Below, piece after piece: positions 1-8,646 of a DNA stretch of 64,000 bases (its first letter is position 1; the number at the start of each line of letters is the position of its first letter). Origin of the DNA: an uncultured Clostridium sp. (lineage in GTDB: Bacteria > Bacillota > Clostridia > TANB77 > CAG-508); NCBI GenBank assembly GCA_930989765.1, contig CAKNNA010000003.1, positions 1 to 64,000 on the forward strand, given 5' to 3'. A model generated the notes under the pieces. It had not been told where the DNA came from and made no database searches. It was given only the letters and a program-made list of their open reading frames with translations. Made by a program: the position numbers and the translations under genes.

Positions 1-59
1 TATAGTATACTATATTTTTTATTATATGTCAAATGTTTTTCAAAAATTCATTTTTCAAG

Positions 60-281
60 TTATTTTCTAAAATTTTTTCTCATATCTGCTAGTAAATCAT
101 TAACATCTATTCCTAAAACATAAGCTATACCAAATAATTCATAATCTTTTACGGTTCGTTTATTATTTTCAATATCATATAAACTTTGTTTATGAATACT
201 AATACCCATTAACTCTAATTTTGCAGATAACTTTTCATATGATAAGTCTTGTTTTATTCTATATTCTTTTCTATGATATAT
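60..281 (-). pseudogene. XRE-type helix-turn-helix regulator lacking a clear start
   Basis: On the minus strand an open frame of 73 codons encodes an HTH_3/XRE-like DNA-binding domain. It has a Q-x-L-S-Y-E-K-L-S helix, then a recognition segment ending in IENNKRTVKDYEL, then a typical end with LGIDVNDLLADM. An in-frame TAA lies just before the first codons and no ATG, GTG or TTG precedes the HTH. A GTG in another frame about 15 nt upstream would join it if one base were added. I read it as a damaged or N-terminally truncated repressor; a non-canonical start is the alternative. The first 59 bases of the window hold only a palindromic TATAGTATACTATA and no gene. Confidence 0.5.
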
Positions 282-343
282 TTATAAGTGTTAACACTTT
301 AATTGCTGACAATAATCTATTTTATATACATTTGGAGTTAGAA

Positions 344-544
344 ATGAACAAAGTAAATGAAGATTTTAATATACCGTATTACATTTTTGAAGAAATTACA
401 GAATATGTGGAGTTAACCACAAAAGGACATTGTAAATGTATGAAATGGGAAAATATAAAGTCATTATTAAATTTAGCAGTGGTTAATAATAGATTGACTG
501 GGCAACAAGCTAATTATTTAAAAGAAAAATTTAATAGAGAATAA
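344..544 (+). CDS. Small conserved hypothetical protein (66 aa)
   Basis: The ATG is chosen because GGAG lies 7 bases upstream; longer readings would cross the divergent HTH region. The soluble 66-residue product has the pattern PYYIFEEITEYVELT, then CKCMKWENIKSLLNLA, then NRLTGQQANYLKEKF. It looks like a compact helical protein that I associate with small orphan proteins near mobile or phage-derived genes in Clostridia. No catalytic motif is visible; the two Cys of CKC are the only possible ligands. The function is unknown. Confidence 0.6.
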   Translation: MNKVNEDFNIPYYIFEEITEYVELTTKGHCKCMKWENIKSLLNLAVVNNRLTGQQANYLKEKFNRE

Positions 545-614
545 AAAATGACTTTTATTTACATTTTTTTGATTTTTTGGTAATATATAATAAGATATTG
601 AAAGGGAATTTAAT

Positions 615-1841
615 ATGAAGTTTGGAATTAGGAAACCTAGCATAAAAAAAAGTATAAAGGCTAGAACTACAGGAAAAATAAAAAGAAACGTAAAAAAAGC
701 TGTAAATCCTTTTTATGGAAAAAAAGGAATGGGTTTTATAAATAATCCTAAAAAAGCAATATATAACAAAGTATATAATAAAACAACTGTAGGATTAGGA
801 AATATAATAAATATGAGCAAAAAAGAAAAAACAAAAGTTAATAATATTCAAAATGAGAAGAAATTTGAAAAAATAGAAAATATTAAAAATAATGATGATC
901 TTAAAGGTGGTACTATGAAAAAAAGTAGAATTATAAGAAATATTTTTGGTGGCTTATTCATATTTACAGGATTTTTTGGTATGTTTTCTAGAGGATTTAT
1001 TGCTGGTATTTTTATGCTCTTATTTGGTATAAGTTTATTACCGATTTTTTATGAAAAGATAAAACTAAATATTAAACATATACAAATTATTTTACCAATA
1101 ATATTAATATTTATGTCTATAATGACTATGCCAGAATCAACTACAGAGAACAATAGTAATATTAATGAAACTAATACCAATATAGTACAAGAAGAGAAAT
1201 CTATAGAAATAACAGAATTGAAATTTAATGAATCAGAAATGGAAATAGATATCAAAGAAAGTAAAGAAATACTATTAGAGATATTACCTAATAATGCTAA
1301 TACAGAAAATTTAGAGCTTTGTTCATCAGATAGTCAAATTGCAATATTAGAAAAATCTGATGCTGAAGATAACGAAAATAAAATTACATTAAAAATCAAA
1401 CCTATTGCAGAAGGAAATTGTGAAATTTATGTTAAATCAATAAATGGAATTGAAAGTAATAAAATTGTAATAAAAATAGTTGATAATGAAAGAATTGAAA
1501 AAGAAAAGAAAGAAGTCGAAGAACAGGCTAAAAAAGAAGCTGAAGAAAATGCAAAGAAACAAGCCGAGGAACAAGCTAAAAAAGAGGCTGAAGAGCAAGC
1601 AAAAAAACAAACTCAATCAACCACTAATTCTAGTTCTCAAACAACATCATCACAACAAAGCACTACATCATCAGGCACACAAAGTAATTCAAATAATACA
1701 CATGGAAAATCAGTTTATAGAACACCATCTGGAAAGAGATATCATTATGACCCAGATTGTGGGGGAAAAAATTCATATTCTACTACTTTAGACTCTGCAA
1801 TATCAGCTGGCTTAACACCTTGTAAAAAATGTGTTTATTGA
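615..1841 (+). CDS. Membrane protein with basic N-terminus, Ig-like region, coiled coil and Cys-rich Ada-like tail
   Basis: This 408-residue protein is preceded by AAAGGG at good spacing. Residues 1-75 are strongly basic (repeated Lys/Arg, then NPFYGKKGMGFINNPKKA). Two or three hydrophobic segments follow at about 108-172. Residues 190-290 are an acidic beta-type region resembling bacterial Ig-like Big domains. Residues 295-330 are a repetitive Glu/Lys/Ala coiled coil (EEQAKKEAEE-type repeats), followed by a Ser/Thr/Gln-rich linker. The tail has YRTPSGKRYHYDPDCGG then LTPCKKC, an Ada-like or phage-associated metal-binding cap. It is probably a surface or envelope protein of mobile-element origin. 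The exact role is unknown. Confidence 0.65.
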   Translation: MKFGIRKPSIKKSIKARTTGKIKRNVKKAVNPFYGKKGMGFINNPKKAIYNKVYNKTTVGLGNIINMSKKEKTKVNNIQNEKKFEKIENIKNNDDLKGGTMKKSRIIRNIFGGLFIFTGFFGMFSRGFIAGIFMLLFGISLLPIFYEKIKLNIKHIQIILPIILIFMSIMTMPESTTENNSNINETNTNIVQEEKSIEITELKFNESEMEIDIKESKEILLEILPNNANTENLELCSSDSQIAILEKSDAEDNENKITLKIKPIAEGNCEIYVKSINGIESNKIVIKIVDNERIEKEKKEVEEQAKKEAEENAKKQAEEQAKKEAEEQAKKQTQSTTNSSSQTTSSQQSTTSSGTQSNSNNTHGKSVYRTPSGKRYHYDPDCGGKNSYSTTLDSAISAGLTPCKKCVY

Positions 1842-1928
1842 AAAAATAAAAAATTATAATAGTAAAAAAATAAATTTACTAAATATGTATGCTATAAATT
1901 ATATAATATAAATAAAGGCGAGATAATC

Positions 1929-2662
1929 ATGGGATTTTTTGATTTAAAAGTAAAATGTGTGGTATGTGATAATGATACAGGTCTTAATAGATTTCAATTA
2001 AAAAAAGATGTGTGGATTTGCCCTAATTGTTTAAAAAAACTTGGTGGGAATCGGTTTTTCCTATGTTAAAAAATATGAGTGTGGATGAAATTAGAGAGAA
2101 ATTAAATAATTCTAATAAATCTTTATCAGAATTTGTAACGACTAAAAAAATTGGAGACTATATTTATTTTGATGAGCAAAATGAAAAATGGACAATTCCT
2201 CAAGGTATGTTTAAGAAGACAATAGATGGAAATAGAATATATGCTTATAATGATATTTTAAATTATGAAATAATTGAAGACGGAAATTCACTTTCAAAAG
2301 GCGGAGTTGGTAGAGCTATTGTAGGAGGTGCATTATTTGGAGGCGTTGGTGCTATTGTTGGAGGAAAAACAGGGCACAAGCAAAAACAGACTTGTACTAA
2401 ACTACAAATAAAAATAACATTAAATAATATTAATCATCCTATTGAATATATAACTTTCATATCTGCAGAAACAAAAAAAGATAGTTTACTTTATAAGAGT
2501 TCTTTTGAGTTGGCACAACAAATTTTGTCTATGTTAAATATAATATGTCAATCAAATTCTAGTAGTATAAAGGAAAATTTTGTAAACTTATTTTACTATA
2601 ATTCTAAATCCCATTCTTTTTCATATTCTTCTTCCCCTAATTGCTTTTCTGGGTCAAGATAA
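1929..2662 (+). CDS. DUF4428-type zinc-finger protein with glycine-zipper C-terminal domain, frameshifted
   Basis: Translation from ATG 1929 gives a zinc-ribbon start (CVVCDNDTG, then CPNCLKKLGG) typical of DUF4428/SHOCT-like proteins. The frame ends at TAA 2067-2069. The continuation lies one frame back (-1): FPMLKNMSVDEIREKLN, a PH-like domain, then the glycine-rich GRAIVGGALFGGVGAIVGG and a final domain. Adding one T to the T5 run at 2055-2059 joins the two parts. The break immediately follows an in-frame CGG (2052-2054). The last 20 or so residues are antisense to the relaxase remnant downstream, so the native C-terminus was probably replaced at an insertion junction. A separate TTG-started protein from 2027 is possible but less likely. 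Confidence 0.55.
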
Positions 2663-3069
2663 GTATTAGTTTCATCTTCAAAGCGTTTAATTAATTCTTT
2701 TGATTCGCCAATACCAAATTTATGACAAACCCAATGTATAAATTTTTCGACAGTTTCATAGAATTTTACATGATTAAAATAAGCATCTTGTAATTTTCTA
2801 TAACTGTCTCGACCTTTCCAGAAATCTCTTGCACAAATTTTATCAACATTTTTGCCTTCTTGATCTTTTGTATGGACGACAGGAACAAACATTAAGTGCA
2901 TGTGTGGTGCTCCTTCATCCAAATGTACTACTGCTGATATTATATTCTTTTCTCCAAGATTTTTATAATTATAGATAAATTTATAACATTCATCAAAATA
3001 TCTTTTTGTTTCATTTTTTCCAATCCTATAAAAAAATGCTTGGTCAGATGTAAATATCATTTGACACAT
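2596..3069 (-). pseudogene. MobV/Pre family plasmid relaxase fragment
   Basis: The 157-residue minus-strand product carries the MobV (Mob_Pre) signature HLDEGAPHMHLMFVPV, the histidine motif of this rolling-circle relaxase family, followed by the WKGRDSYRKLQDAYF region. Full-length members are usually 350-500 residues. Here the N-terminal part with the first conserved motif is missing. An in-frame extension past the first Met reads SGHLRSNSII before a stop, which resembles decayed upstream relaxase sequence. The C-terminal coiled region is also absent. This is a relic of a mobilizable plasmid or integrated element and explains the foreign character of the neighbours. Confidence 0.8.
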
Positions 3070-3132
3070 GATTATACTATTACTTCTAAGATGTCCACTT
3101 TTAGTTTATCAAAAACATTTGTTAAATTTTGC

Positions 3133-3161
3133 TTGACAATTTACAAAAAATACTTAACTAT
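3133..3161 (+). promoter_or_regulatory. Possible sigma-A promoter for the 3230 gene
   Basis: TTGACA at 3133-3138 is followed after 17 bases by AACTAT, a weak -10 element. It lies about 70 bases before the 3230 start, which has its own AAGGAGG site. Confidence 0.35.
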
Positions 3162-3229
3162 GTAAATAAATTATGTTAAACTAATAAAGAAACATGTAGA
3201 AAGGCTCTTTATGTATAAGGAGGAAAAGA

Positions 3230-3877
3230 ATGGAAGAGAGATTCCACAGACAGATTCAAAGAATAAAGAAAGGTGGAAAAATAGGTGAGCAAATAGGTGA
3301 GCAAGAAGATCAAAAGCGGATTGCGGAATTGAATAGCTTCAATAAATTTGTTCAAAATAGTTTTTTCGAATGGATACTAAATAAATTCGAAATGTATACA
3401 ATGAAGGATGGAGAAATATTAGGATTTACTATTTATAATACCAGCTATATATCCGAGAAGGCAGAAAAGAGCCCAAGGTTTGGAATAACAAACGGGCATT
3501 ACTATGCTCTAGATGTTCATGTTAATCTACCTTTAGGGGTCGGACCTCAATATCAGTGTGTAAAATTCAAAAAATATTTTAATATGTTCTATAGAGGTTA
3601 CAAGCCCAAAGATAAAAGGGCACATATCATACTGTTTACACCAGAGCATCCGAATGATCTTTATTTTGAAGTTTCGAAACCAGATTACATGTTATATGTA
3701 AATAGACTAGTAGATCTGTTTATGGCAGTATGTGTAGGCTATGAATATACAGAAAAATACTATGATGGCGGAGACGATGAATATCCTCGGAGAATCTATA
3801 AGTGTCAAATCGACAATACTATTGAGTTGAAGCTTACCGAAACGAACATTACCTATTTGAATGTAGTATTACTTTGA
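3230..3877 (+). CDS. Orphan hypothetical protein, foreign codon use
   Basis: A strong AAGGAGG lies about 8 bases before this ATG. The product has 215 residues, with a charged N-terminus (RIKKGGKIGEQIGEQ) and then an aromatic-rich soluble domain (FFEWILNKFEMYTM, GHYYALDVHVNLP, HIILFTPEHPNDLYFEV). No family is recognised. Base composition is visibly less AT-rich than the flanking genes. It contains two in-frame CGG codons, both followed by A (3317-3320 and 3788-3791), that must be read as plain Arg to keep the frame. That separates it from the resident genes and supports recent acquisition beside the relaxase relic. Confidence 0.65.
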   Translation: MEERFHRQIQRIKKGGKIGEQIGEQEDQKRIAELNSFNKFVQNSFFEWILNKFEMYTMKDGEILGFTIYNTSYISEKAEKSPRFGITNGHYYALDVHVNLPLGVGPQYQCVKFKKYFNMFYRGYKPKDKRAHIILFTPEHPNDLYFEVSKPDYMLYVNRLVDLFMAVCVGYEYTEKYYDGGDDEYPRRIYKCQIDNTIELKLTETNITYLNVVLL

Positions 3878-4088
3878 ATCGAGTAGAGACTTCCAATTAC
3901 CACCGTACATCCTCTTATGATTATAAAATTATTGCTATTTATAAAAAATATGATATACTTTAGTAAATTGATTGATGTAAGTACTTGATTTTAAAGCATT
4001 TACAAGATTTTATCCGTGCATATTCTGTGTAAATAAAATATCAATGAATAATTTTAAAATATGTTAAAACTTATATTCAGAAATTTTT

Positions 4089-4127
4089 TTGACTATTTTA
4101 TGTAAATATGCTATAATTATAGCATAT
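4089..4127 (+). promoter_or_regulatory. Promoter with a perfect 22-bp palindrome over the -10 box
   Basis: TTGACT (4089-4094), a 17-base spacer and TATAAT (4112-4117) form a near-consensus promoter. Positions 4106-4127 are a perfect 22-bp inverted repeat centred on the -10 box, reading ATATGCTATAA on each strand, as expected for a repressor operator. Transcription would start near 4124, leaving a leader of about 70 bases before the 4196 gene. The gap from 3878 to 4195 holds nothing else that I can name. Confidence 0.6.
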
Positions 4128-4195
4128 CAAAATTATAAATGCTTTCTGGTAAGTCCATACCATAATCAAGGGTGGCACAGAGAAGGGAGAAAATT

Positions 4196-4495
4196 ATGAC
4201 ATACAACAGAACTCAGTATACGGTTGACAAAGAGCGTTGTGTTTTTCGGTTTATGGGCATTTGTTTTGAAAATAGTGCAAGTGATAACAAGATTAAAGAA
4301 GTAATTTCTGAGATATCTAAAATGGATGTTGTTGCACCTGCACTGATGACGAGAGAAGCACTGTGCCTATACATTAAAGCTCCTAGCTATGTGTTGGAAC
4401 GCATGGTTTCAATGCCTATAGGAACAAGCTTTGAGTATAACGGAATCATAATCACTCGCTGGAGCAACCTTACATACAATGGTAAGGTAAAATGA
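4196..4495 (+). CDS. Hypothetical protein (99 aa)
   Basis: ATG 4196 is preferred because AGAAGGGAG lies just upstream; a GTG at 4172 would add eight residues. The product is small and soluble with no family I recognise (core: CVFRFMGICFENSASDNKIKEVISEI, split here as CVFRFMGICFE and NKIKEVISEI; end: FEYNGIIITRWSNLTYNG). It contains one in-frame CGG (4247-4249, followed by T). Like the 3230 gene it is less AT-rich than the core genes and sits in the accessory patch between the relaxase relic and the bile salt hydrolase. A clear terminator follows. Confidence 0.5.
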   Translation: MTYNRTQYTVDKERCVFRFMGICFENSASDNKIKEVISEISKMDVVAPALMTREALCLYIKAPSYVLERMVSMPIGTSFEYNGIIITRWSNLTYNGKVK

Positions 4496-4527
4496 GTCGG
4501 AAAAAGCAAATCCTAAGTAGAAAGGAA

Positions 4528-4555
4528 AGACCACCAAAATAAGGTGGTCTTTTTA
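4528..4555 (+). terminator. Rho-independent terminator after the 4196 gene
   Basis: The stem AGACCACC / GGTGGTCT with an AAAATAA loop is followed by a T tract. Confidence 0.85.
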
Positions 4556-4752
4556 AGCATAAAAAATGTAATAGATTATATTTTAATAAGTTAAATAATC
4601 TAGAAAAAAGATTTTTAATAAAATAATAAAAAGCAAAAAAATTATAAAATTTAAATTAGCAATTTTTTCCATAGTTTACTTTAAGCTGAATATAAATCCC
4701 ACATATATAACATAATAATATAAAACAAATAAAAAAAGGAGAAGTAAGCAAT

Positions 4753-5730
4753 ATGTGTACAGCCATAAAAATTTCAAACAAAGACCTATATTTCGGAAGA
4801 AATCTAGATCTAGAATACGATTTTGAAAAGCAAGTAGTTATAACTCCAAGAAAATACAAATTTAACTTAAAAAATAAAACAGAATATCAAACAAAATATG
4901 CAATAATTGGAATGGCACAAGTATCAGATAACTATCCACTATATGCAGAAGCAACAAACGAAAAAGGACTATGTATAGCAGGGTTATATTTTCCGGGAAA
5001 TGCAGTGTACAATGAAGAAAAGAAAAACTATATAAACATAACTACATTCGAGTTAATACCATGGATATTAGGAAACTTTGCCAAAGTAGAAGACATAGAA
5101 AAAGACTTACCAAAAATAAATATAACAAACCAAAAATTCAACTCAAAATTACCAGTTCCAGACTTACACTGGATGATAAGTGATAAAGATAAAAGTATAG
5201 TAATAGAACAAGTAAAAGAAGGACTAAAAATATATAACAATCCATATGAAGTTCTTACGAATAATCCACCATTTTCTTATCATGAAATTAACTTATCAAA
5301 CTACTTAAATCTAACACCAAAAGTTGCAACAAATAGATTCTCAAAAAAAGTAAAACTTACAGGATATGGACAAGGAATGGGAATGATAGGTTTGCCAGGA
5401 GATGTAACACCAACTGCAAGATTTGTAAGAGCAACATTTAATAAATTAAATTCAGCAGAATGTAAAACAGAAGAAGAAAGCGTTTCGCAATTTTTTCATA
5501 TATTAGATTCAGTAGCAGTTGTAAAGGGAACAGTAATCACAAAAGAAAATAGAGAAGACTTAACAATATATTCATCATGTATTAATGCAAGTAAAGGGAT
5601 ATATTATTTTAAAACATATTATAATAATCAAATAAACGCAGTAAAATTCGATAATAAAAATACAAACTCAAAAAAACTAACAATATACAATTTACCTATA
5701 AAACAAAATATTAAATATTTAAATACTTAA
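4753..5730 (+). CDS. Choloylglycine hydrolase family (bile salt hydrolase-type) amidase
   Basis: This 325-residue Ntn hydrolase matches the length and layout of bile salt hydrolase / penicillin V acylase. Such enzymes remove Met1 to expose the Cys2 nucleophile and cleave linear amides, classically glycine- or taurine-conjugated bile acids. Visible family features are MCTA at the start, FGRNLD (Arg16, Asp19), NPPF near 170 and the GLPGD...ARFVRATF block around 220. There is no signal peptide, so it should be cytoplasmic. Substrate preference cannot be told from the sequence; acyl-homoserine lactone or penicillin V amides are alternatives. It appears monocistronic, with GGAG about 10 bases before the ATG. 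Confidence 0.85.
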   Translation: MCTAIKISNKDLYFGRNLDLEYDFEKQVVITPRKYKFNLKNKTEYQTKYAIIGMAQVSDNYPLYAEATNEKGLCIAGLYFPGNAVYNEEKKNYINITTFELIPWILGNFAKVEDIEKDLPKINITNQKFNSKLPVPDLHWMISDKDKSIVIEQVKEGLKIYNNPYEVLTNNPPFSYHEINLSNYLNLTPKVATNRFSKKVKLTGYGQGMGMIGLPGDVTPTARFVRATFNKLNSAECKTEEESVSQFFHILDSVAVVKGTVITKENREDLTIYSSCINASKGIYYFKTYYNNQINAVKFDNKNTNSKKLTIYNLPIKQNIKYLNT

Positions 5731-5749
5731 AAAGTAATAAATTATAACC

Positions 5750-5778
5750 TTGAAAAGGCTAAAAAAATATGATATAAT
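5750..5778 (+). promoter_or_regulatory. Sigma-A promoter for metG
   Basis: TTGAAA, a 17-base spacer and TATAAT lie about 75 bases before the metG start. The transcript would include the leader element at 5800-5832. Confidence 0.65.
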
Positions 5779-5799
5779 TTTTTATAGTTACCAAATTTT

Positions 5800-5832
5800 G
5801 GTTTATAGGTAAACCTTAAAAACCTAAATAAA
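5800..5832 (+). promoter_or_regulatory. Leader motif shared by metG and ackA
   Basis: GGTTTATAGGTAAACC forms a small stem (GGTTTA/TAAACC). It is followed by AAAAACCTAAATAAA and the ribosome site. Nearly the same string precedes the first ackA gene at 18721. Whether it is an RNA element or an old duplication is unknown. Confidence 0.4.
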
Positions 5833-5850
5833 TTACAAGGAATGATACAA

Positions 5851-7461
5851 ATGGAAAATAAACTAAAAAGTAGCCATAAAAAATATATATTAATAGGAGG
5901 AGCATGGCCATATGCAAATAACTCTCTGCACATAGGTCATATAGCAGGCTTAATCTCAGGAGATGTACTTGCAAGATACTACAGGCAAATAGGAAAAAAT
6001 GTAATATATGTATCAGGAACAGACTGCCATGGAACTCCAATAACTCTAAGAGCAAAAAAAGAAAACAAAATGCCAAAGGAAATTGCAGAAGCATATCACA
6101 AAGAATTTGCAGAATGTTTTAAAGATATGCAATTTTCATACGATTTATATTCAAAAACAGAAGACGAATTTCACAAAGAAGAAGTAAAAAGACTATTCAA
6201 AAAAATGTATGACAATGGATATATATATGAAAAAAAAGATATGCAACCATATTGTGAGCATTGTAATAAATTTGTTGCAGATAGAGAACTAATCTTAACT
6301 TGTCCATCATGTGGCAATCAAACAAAAGGAGATATGTGTGACTGTGGCTATGAGCCAAAACAAGAAGACTTAGTAAATGCAATATGCCAAACTTGTAACA
6401 ATAAAACAATACAAAAAGAAAACTTAAATTTATACCTATCACTTGGAAAATTACAAAACAAAATAGAAGAATATGTAGAAAAAAACAAACAAAATTGGAG
6501 ACCAAGTTCACAAAACGAAACAGAAAAATACTTAAAAGAAGGTCTGCCAGAAAAAGCAGTAACAAGAAACTTAAGTTGGGGAGTAGATATCCCAATAAAA
6601 GGCTTTGAAGATAAAAAAATGTATGTATGGATAGAAGCAGTACTTGGCTATATTACAGCATGCAAAAAAATATGCAAAGAAAAAGGGTTAAATTGGGAAG
6701 ACTACTGGAAAGAGCATAGTGATAATATGATGTATATGGTGCATGGAAAAGATAATATAACATTTCACACAATAATACTTCCAGCATTACTATTAGCTCT
6801 AGAAGAAAACTACAAATTACCAGAACATATGGTAGCAACACAATACCTAAATATAAACTCTGAAAAAATATCAAAATCAAAAGGTAATGGAATAACAATA
6901 AGGCAAATGTTAAATGAATTTGACTCAGATATGATAAGATATTATCTAATAGGAAATGGTCCAGAAAAAAAAGATAGCAATTTTTCAATTGAAGAATTTA
7001 AATTAACCTGTAATGCAGAAATAGTAAATAAATATGGAAACCTAATAAATAGAACTTTAAAATTTAAAGGATTAGAAAAACTGCCAGAAGGAACAGTAGA
7101 CGAGAAAATAAAAAATTTGATACAAAAAACATATACAGAAGTAAGTATAGCAATTGAAGACTTAGAATTTAGAAAAGCAGTTTCACTAATTCGCGAACTT
7201 GTAGAAGAAGGAAACAAATTTTACGAAGAAAGAAAACCATGGGAAGAGCAAAAAGAAGATATAAAAGCATTTAATAATACAATATATACTTGTGCAACAT
7301 TAGTTGCAAATTTATCAAACTTATATGAACCATTTATGCCAAAATCATCACAAAAAGTAAGAGATATGTTAAAAATAGAAGCAAGTTCTTGGCAATATAT
7401 AGAAGCAAATAAAAATATGAAAATTGAAGGAGTAGAGCCATTATTTAATAGAATTAAATAA
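5851..7461 (+). CDS. metG: Methionyl-tRNA synthetase
   Basis: Class I aminoacyl-tRNA synthetase that charges tRNA-Met. The ATG at 5851 is chosen because AAGGA lies 9 bases upstream; ATG 5842 would overlap that site. The 536-residue product shows WPYANNSLHIGHIAG (the HIGH motif), then a four-pair cysteine zinc knuckle region (CEHC, CPSC, CDC, CQTC), then KISKSKG as the KMSKS loop near 340. An alpha-helical anticodon-binding domain ends the protein. The C-terminal tRNA-binding (Trbp111-like) extension found in many MetG proteins is absent. The gene has its own promoter and leader. Confidence 0.95.
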   Translation: MENKLKSSHKKYILIGGAWPYANNSLHIGHIAGLISGDVLARYYRQIGKNVIYVSGTDCHGTPITLRAKKENKMPKEIAEAYHKEFAECFKDMQFSYDLYSKTEDEFHKEEVKRLFKKMYDNGYIYEKKDMQPYCEHCNKFVADRELILTCPSCGNQTKGDMCDCGYEPKQEDLVNAICQTCNNKTIQKENLNLYLSLGKLQNKIEEYVEKNKQNWRPSSQNETEKYLKEGLPEKAVTRNLSWGVDIPIKGFEDKKMYVWIEAVLGYITACKKICKEKGLNWEDYWKEHSDNMMYMVHGKDNITFHTIILPALLLALEENYKLPEHMVATQYLNINSEKISKSKGNGITIRQMLNEFDSDMIRYYLIGNGPEKKDSNFSIEEFKLTCNAEIVNKYGNLINRTLKFKGLEKLPEGTVDEKIKNLIQKTYTEVSIAIEDLEFRKAVSLIRELVEEGNKFYEERKPWEEQKEDIKAFNNTIYTCATLVANLSNLYEPFMPKSSQKVRDMLKIEASSWQYIEANKNMKIEGVEPLFNRIK

Positions 7462-7498
7462 ATAGTACCTGACAAAACAAGAAAGGAAAGTGATTTTA

Positions 7499-7816
7499 TT
7501 GAAAGAAGATACTCCTGAAAGCAGATATATAAGTCTAGTAACTCACTTCAAAATATTATCATCAAATGCCACAAAAAATAATAAAATAAAAGATGCTAAA
7601 ATATATTCTTTTATCGCAAAAAAATTAGAAGATATAAGAGAGCAAAGACATTTATCTTTAATAGGAAGTAAAGATATAAAAAGAACTAAATATCAAAATA
7701 TACTAGAATTATTAAATAATGATTTAAGTATTGAACAATTAGCTCTAGAAATATCTAAAAAATTTTCAAACGAAGAGATAAATTCTCTTAAAAATACTAA
7801 AGGAGAAAGTAGATAA
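7499..7816 (+). CDS. Hypothetical protein (105 aa)
   Basis: The TTG at 7499 sits about 10 bases after GAAAGGAAAG and is preferred to a GTG at 7490, which would overlap that site. The soluble, helical, Lys-rich product has a middle stretch SFIAKKLEDIREQRHLSLIGSK (given as SFIAKKLEDIRE and HLSLIG) and an end SIEQLALEISKKF. No family is recognised. It follows metG by 37 bases and may be co-transcribed with it. Confidence 0.5.
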   Translation: MKEDTPESRYISLVTHFKILSSNATKNNKIKDAKIYSFIAKKLEDIREQRHLSLIGSKDIKRTKYQNILELLNNDLSIEQLALEISKKFSNEEINSLKNTKGESR

Positions 7817-7879
7817 AAATATCAAAAATTAATAAGAAATATAAAATATTATGTAATATTTTAAAAGGATGTTGATATA

Positions 7880-8206
7880 ATGCAAACTCAAAATAAATAT
7901 ATTGAATATTATTTTGATTCTAAAAGTTTTAATAAATTTCAAGTTTTGCAAAATATGGAAGAAGAAGCAATTAGAGAATTTCCAAACCAAAAAGCAGAGA
8001 TTAGAGTAAAACTTAATGAATTTGGAGTCTATATTGCAACACTTGTATTTAGTAAGAAAAAACCAGAAAATGTTTATCTTGTAAATAAGAATAGTTTTTT
8101 TAGCAAAAAAAAGAAAAGTAAGAAAGTTTCAAGATATGAAGATTTAATAAGCAGAAATAATGTTTATGGAAAATATAAGGAAACAAAAAATTATAGACCA
8201 TATTAA
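7880..8206 (+). CDS. Hypothetical basic protein (108 aa)
   Basis: AAAGGATG precedes the ATG. The product is small, soluble and very basic near the end (SKKKKSKKVSRYEDLI). The first part reads as a possible alpha/beta domain (KYIEYYFDSKSFNKF, then AEIRVKLNEFGVYIATLVF). I do not recognise the family. It lies between metG and the pheS T-box with no obvious functional link. Confidence 0.5.
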   Translation: MQTQNKYIEYYFDSKSFNKFQVLQNMEEEAIREFPNQKAEIRVKLNEFGVYIATLVFSKKKPENVYLVNKNSFFSKKKKSKKVSRYEDLISRNNVYGKYKETKNYRPY

Positions 8207-8339
8207 TTATTATGATTCACGGTTTATTTAGCTGTGAATTGTAACTACACAAAATTAAAAAAAATTAAAAAAATACTTGAAATCAAAATTAGTTTATGTT
8301 AATATATAAAATATAATAAAAATCCTATATAAAAAGCAA

Positions 8340-8577
8340 AGTATAATTAGAAAAACAAAAATAAACAGAGAAAATAGCCATAGGCTGAAAGCTATTTAAA
8401 ACCTAATTAGAAATTTCACTTTTTATGGACTTCTTTTGAAACAAAGTAGGAAGAAGCGGTTAATACACGTTATAGTATAATGAGGTTAGAAAAATTAAAA
8501 AATCTAATAAATTTAGGTGGTACCACGAATAAAAGTTTATTTCGTCCTATAAAAATAGGCAAAATAAACTTTTTTTA
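8340..8577 (+). promoter_or_regulatory. T-box riboswitch of the pheST operon
   Basis: The leader carries the invariant T-box TGGTACCACG at 8518-8527, which pairs with the NCCA end of uncharged tRNA. A GC-poor stem AAAGTTTATTT / AAATAAACTTT with a T7 tail follows at 8531-8576 as the terminator. Upstream folds from about 8340 (ATAGCC...GGCTGAAAGCTAT) fit Stem I. Given pheS downstream the specifier should be a Phe codon, most simply the TTC in GAAATTTCAC near 8411. Uncharged tRNA-Phe would stabilise the antiterminator and switch on synthetase synthesis. Confidence 0.9.
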
Positions 8578-8646
8578 TGTTTATTAATGTCCTTTTGGTG
8601 ACAGGTATAAAAAGGGCATAAGTATTATAAATATTAGGAGGTAAAT

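Noticed and set aside
1480..1791. Basic 103-codon frame inside the 615 gene
   Set aside because: It is a shifted reading of the repetitive Glu/Lys coiled-coil region and has no ribosome site.
4123..4196. Possible T-box or riboswitch in the 4196 leader (GGTGGCAC)
   Set aside because: The invariant TGGNACC core and a terminator are missing.
5816..6094. Minus-strand hydrophobic frames over metG
   Set aside because: Antisense artefacts without initiation signals.
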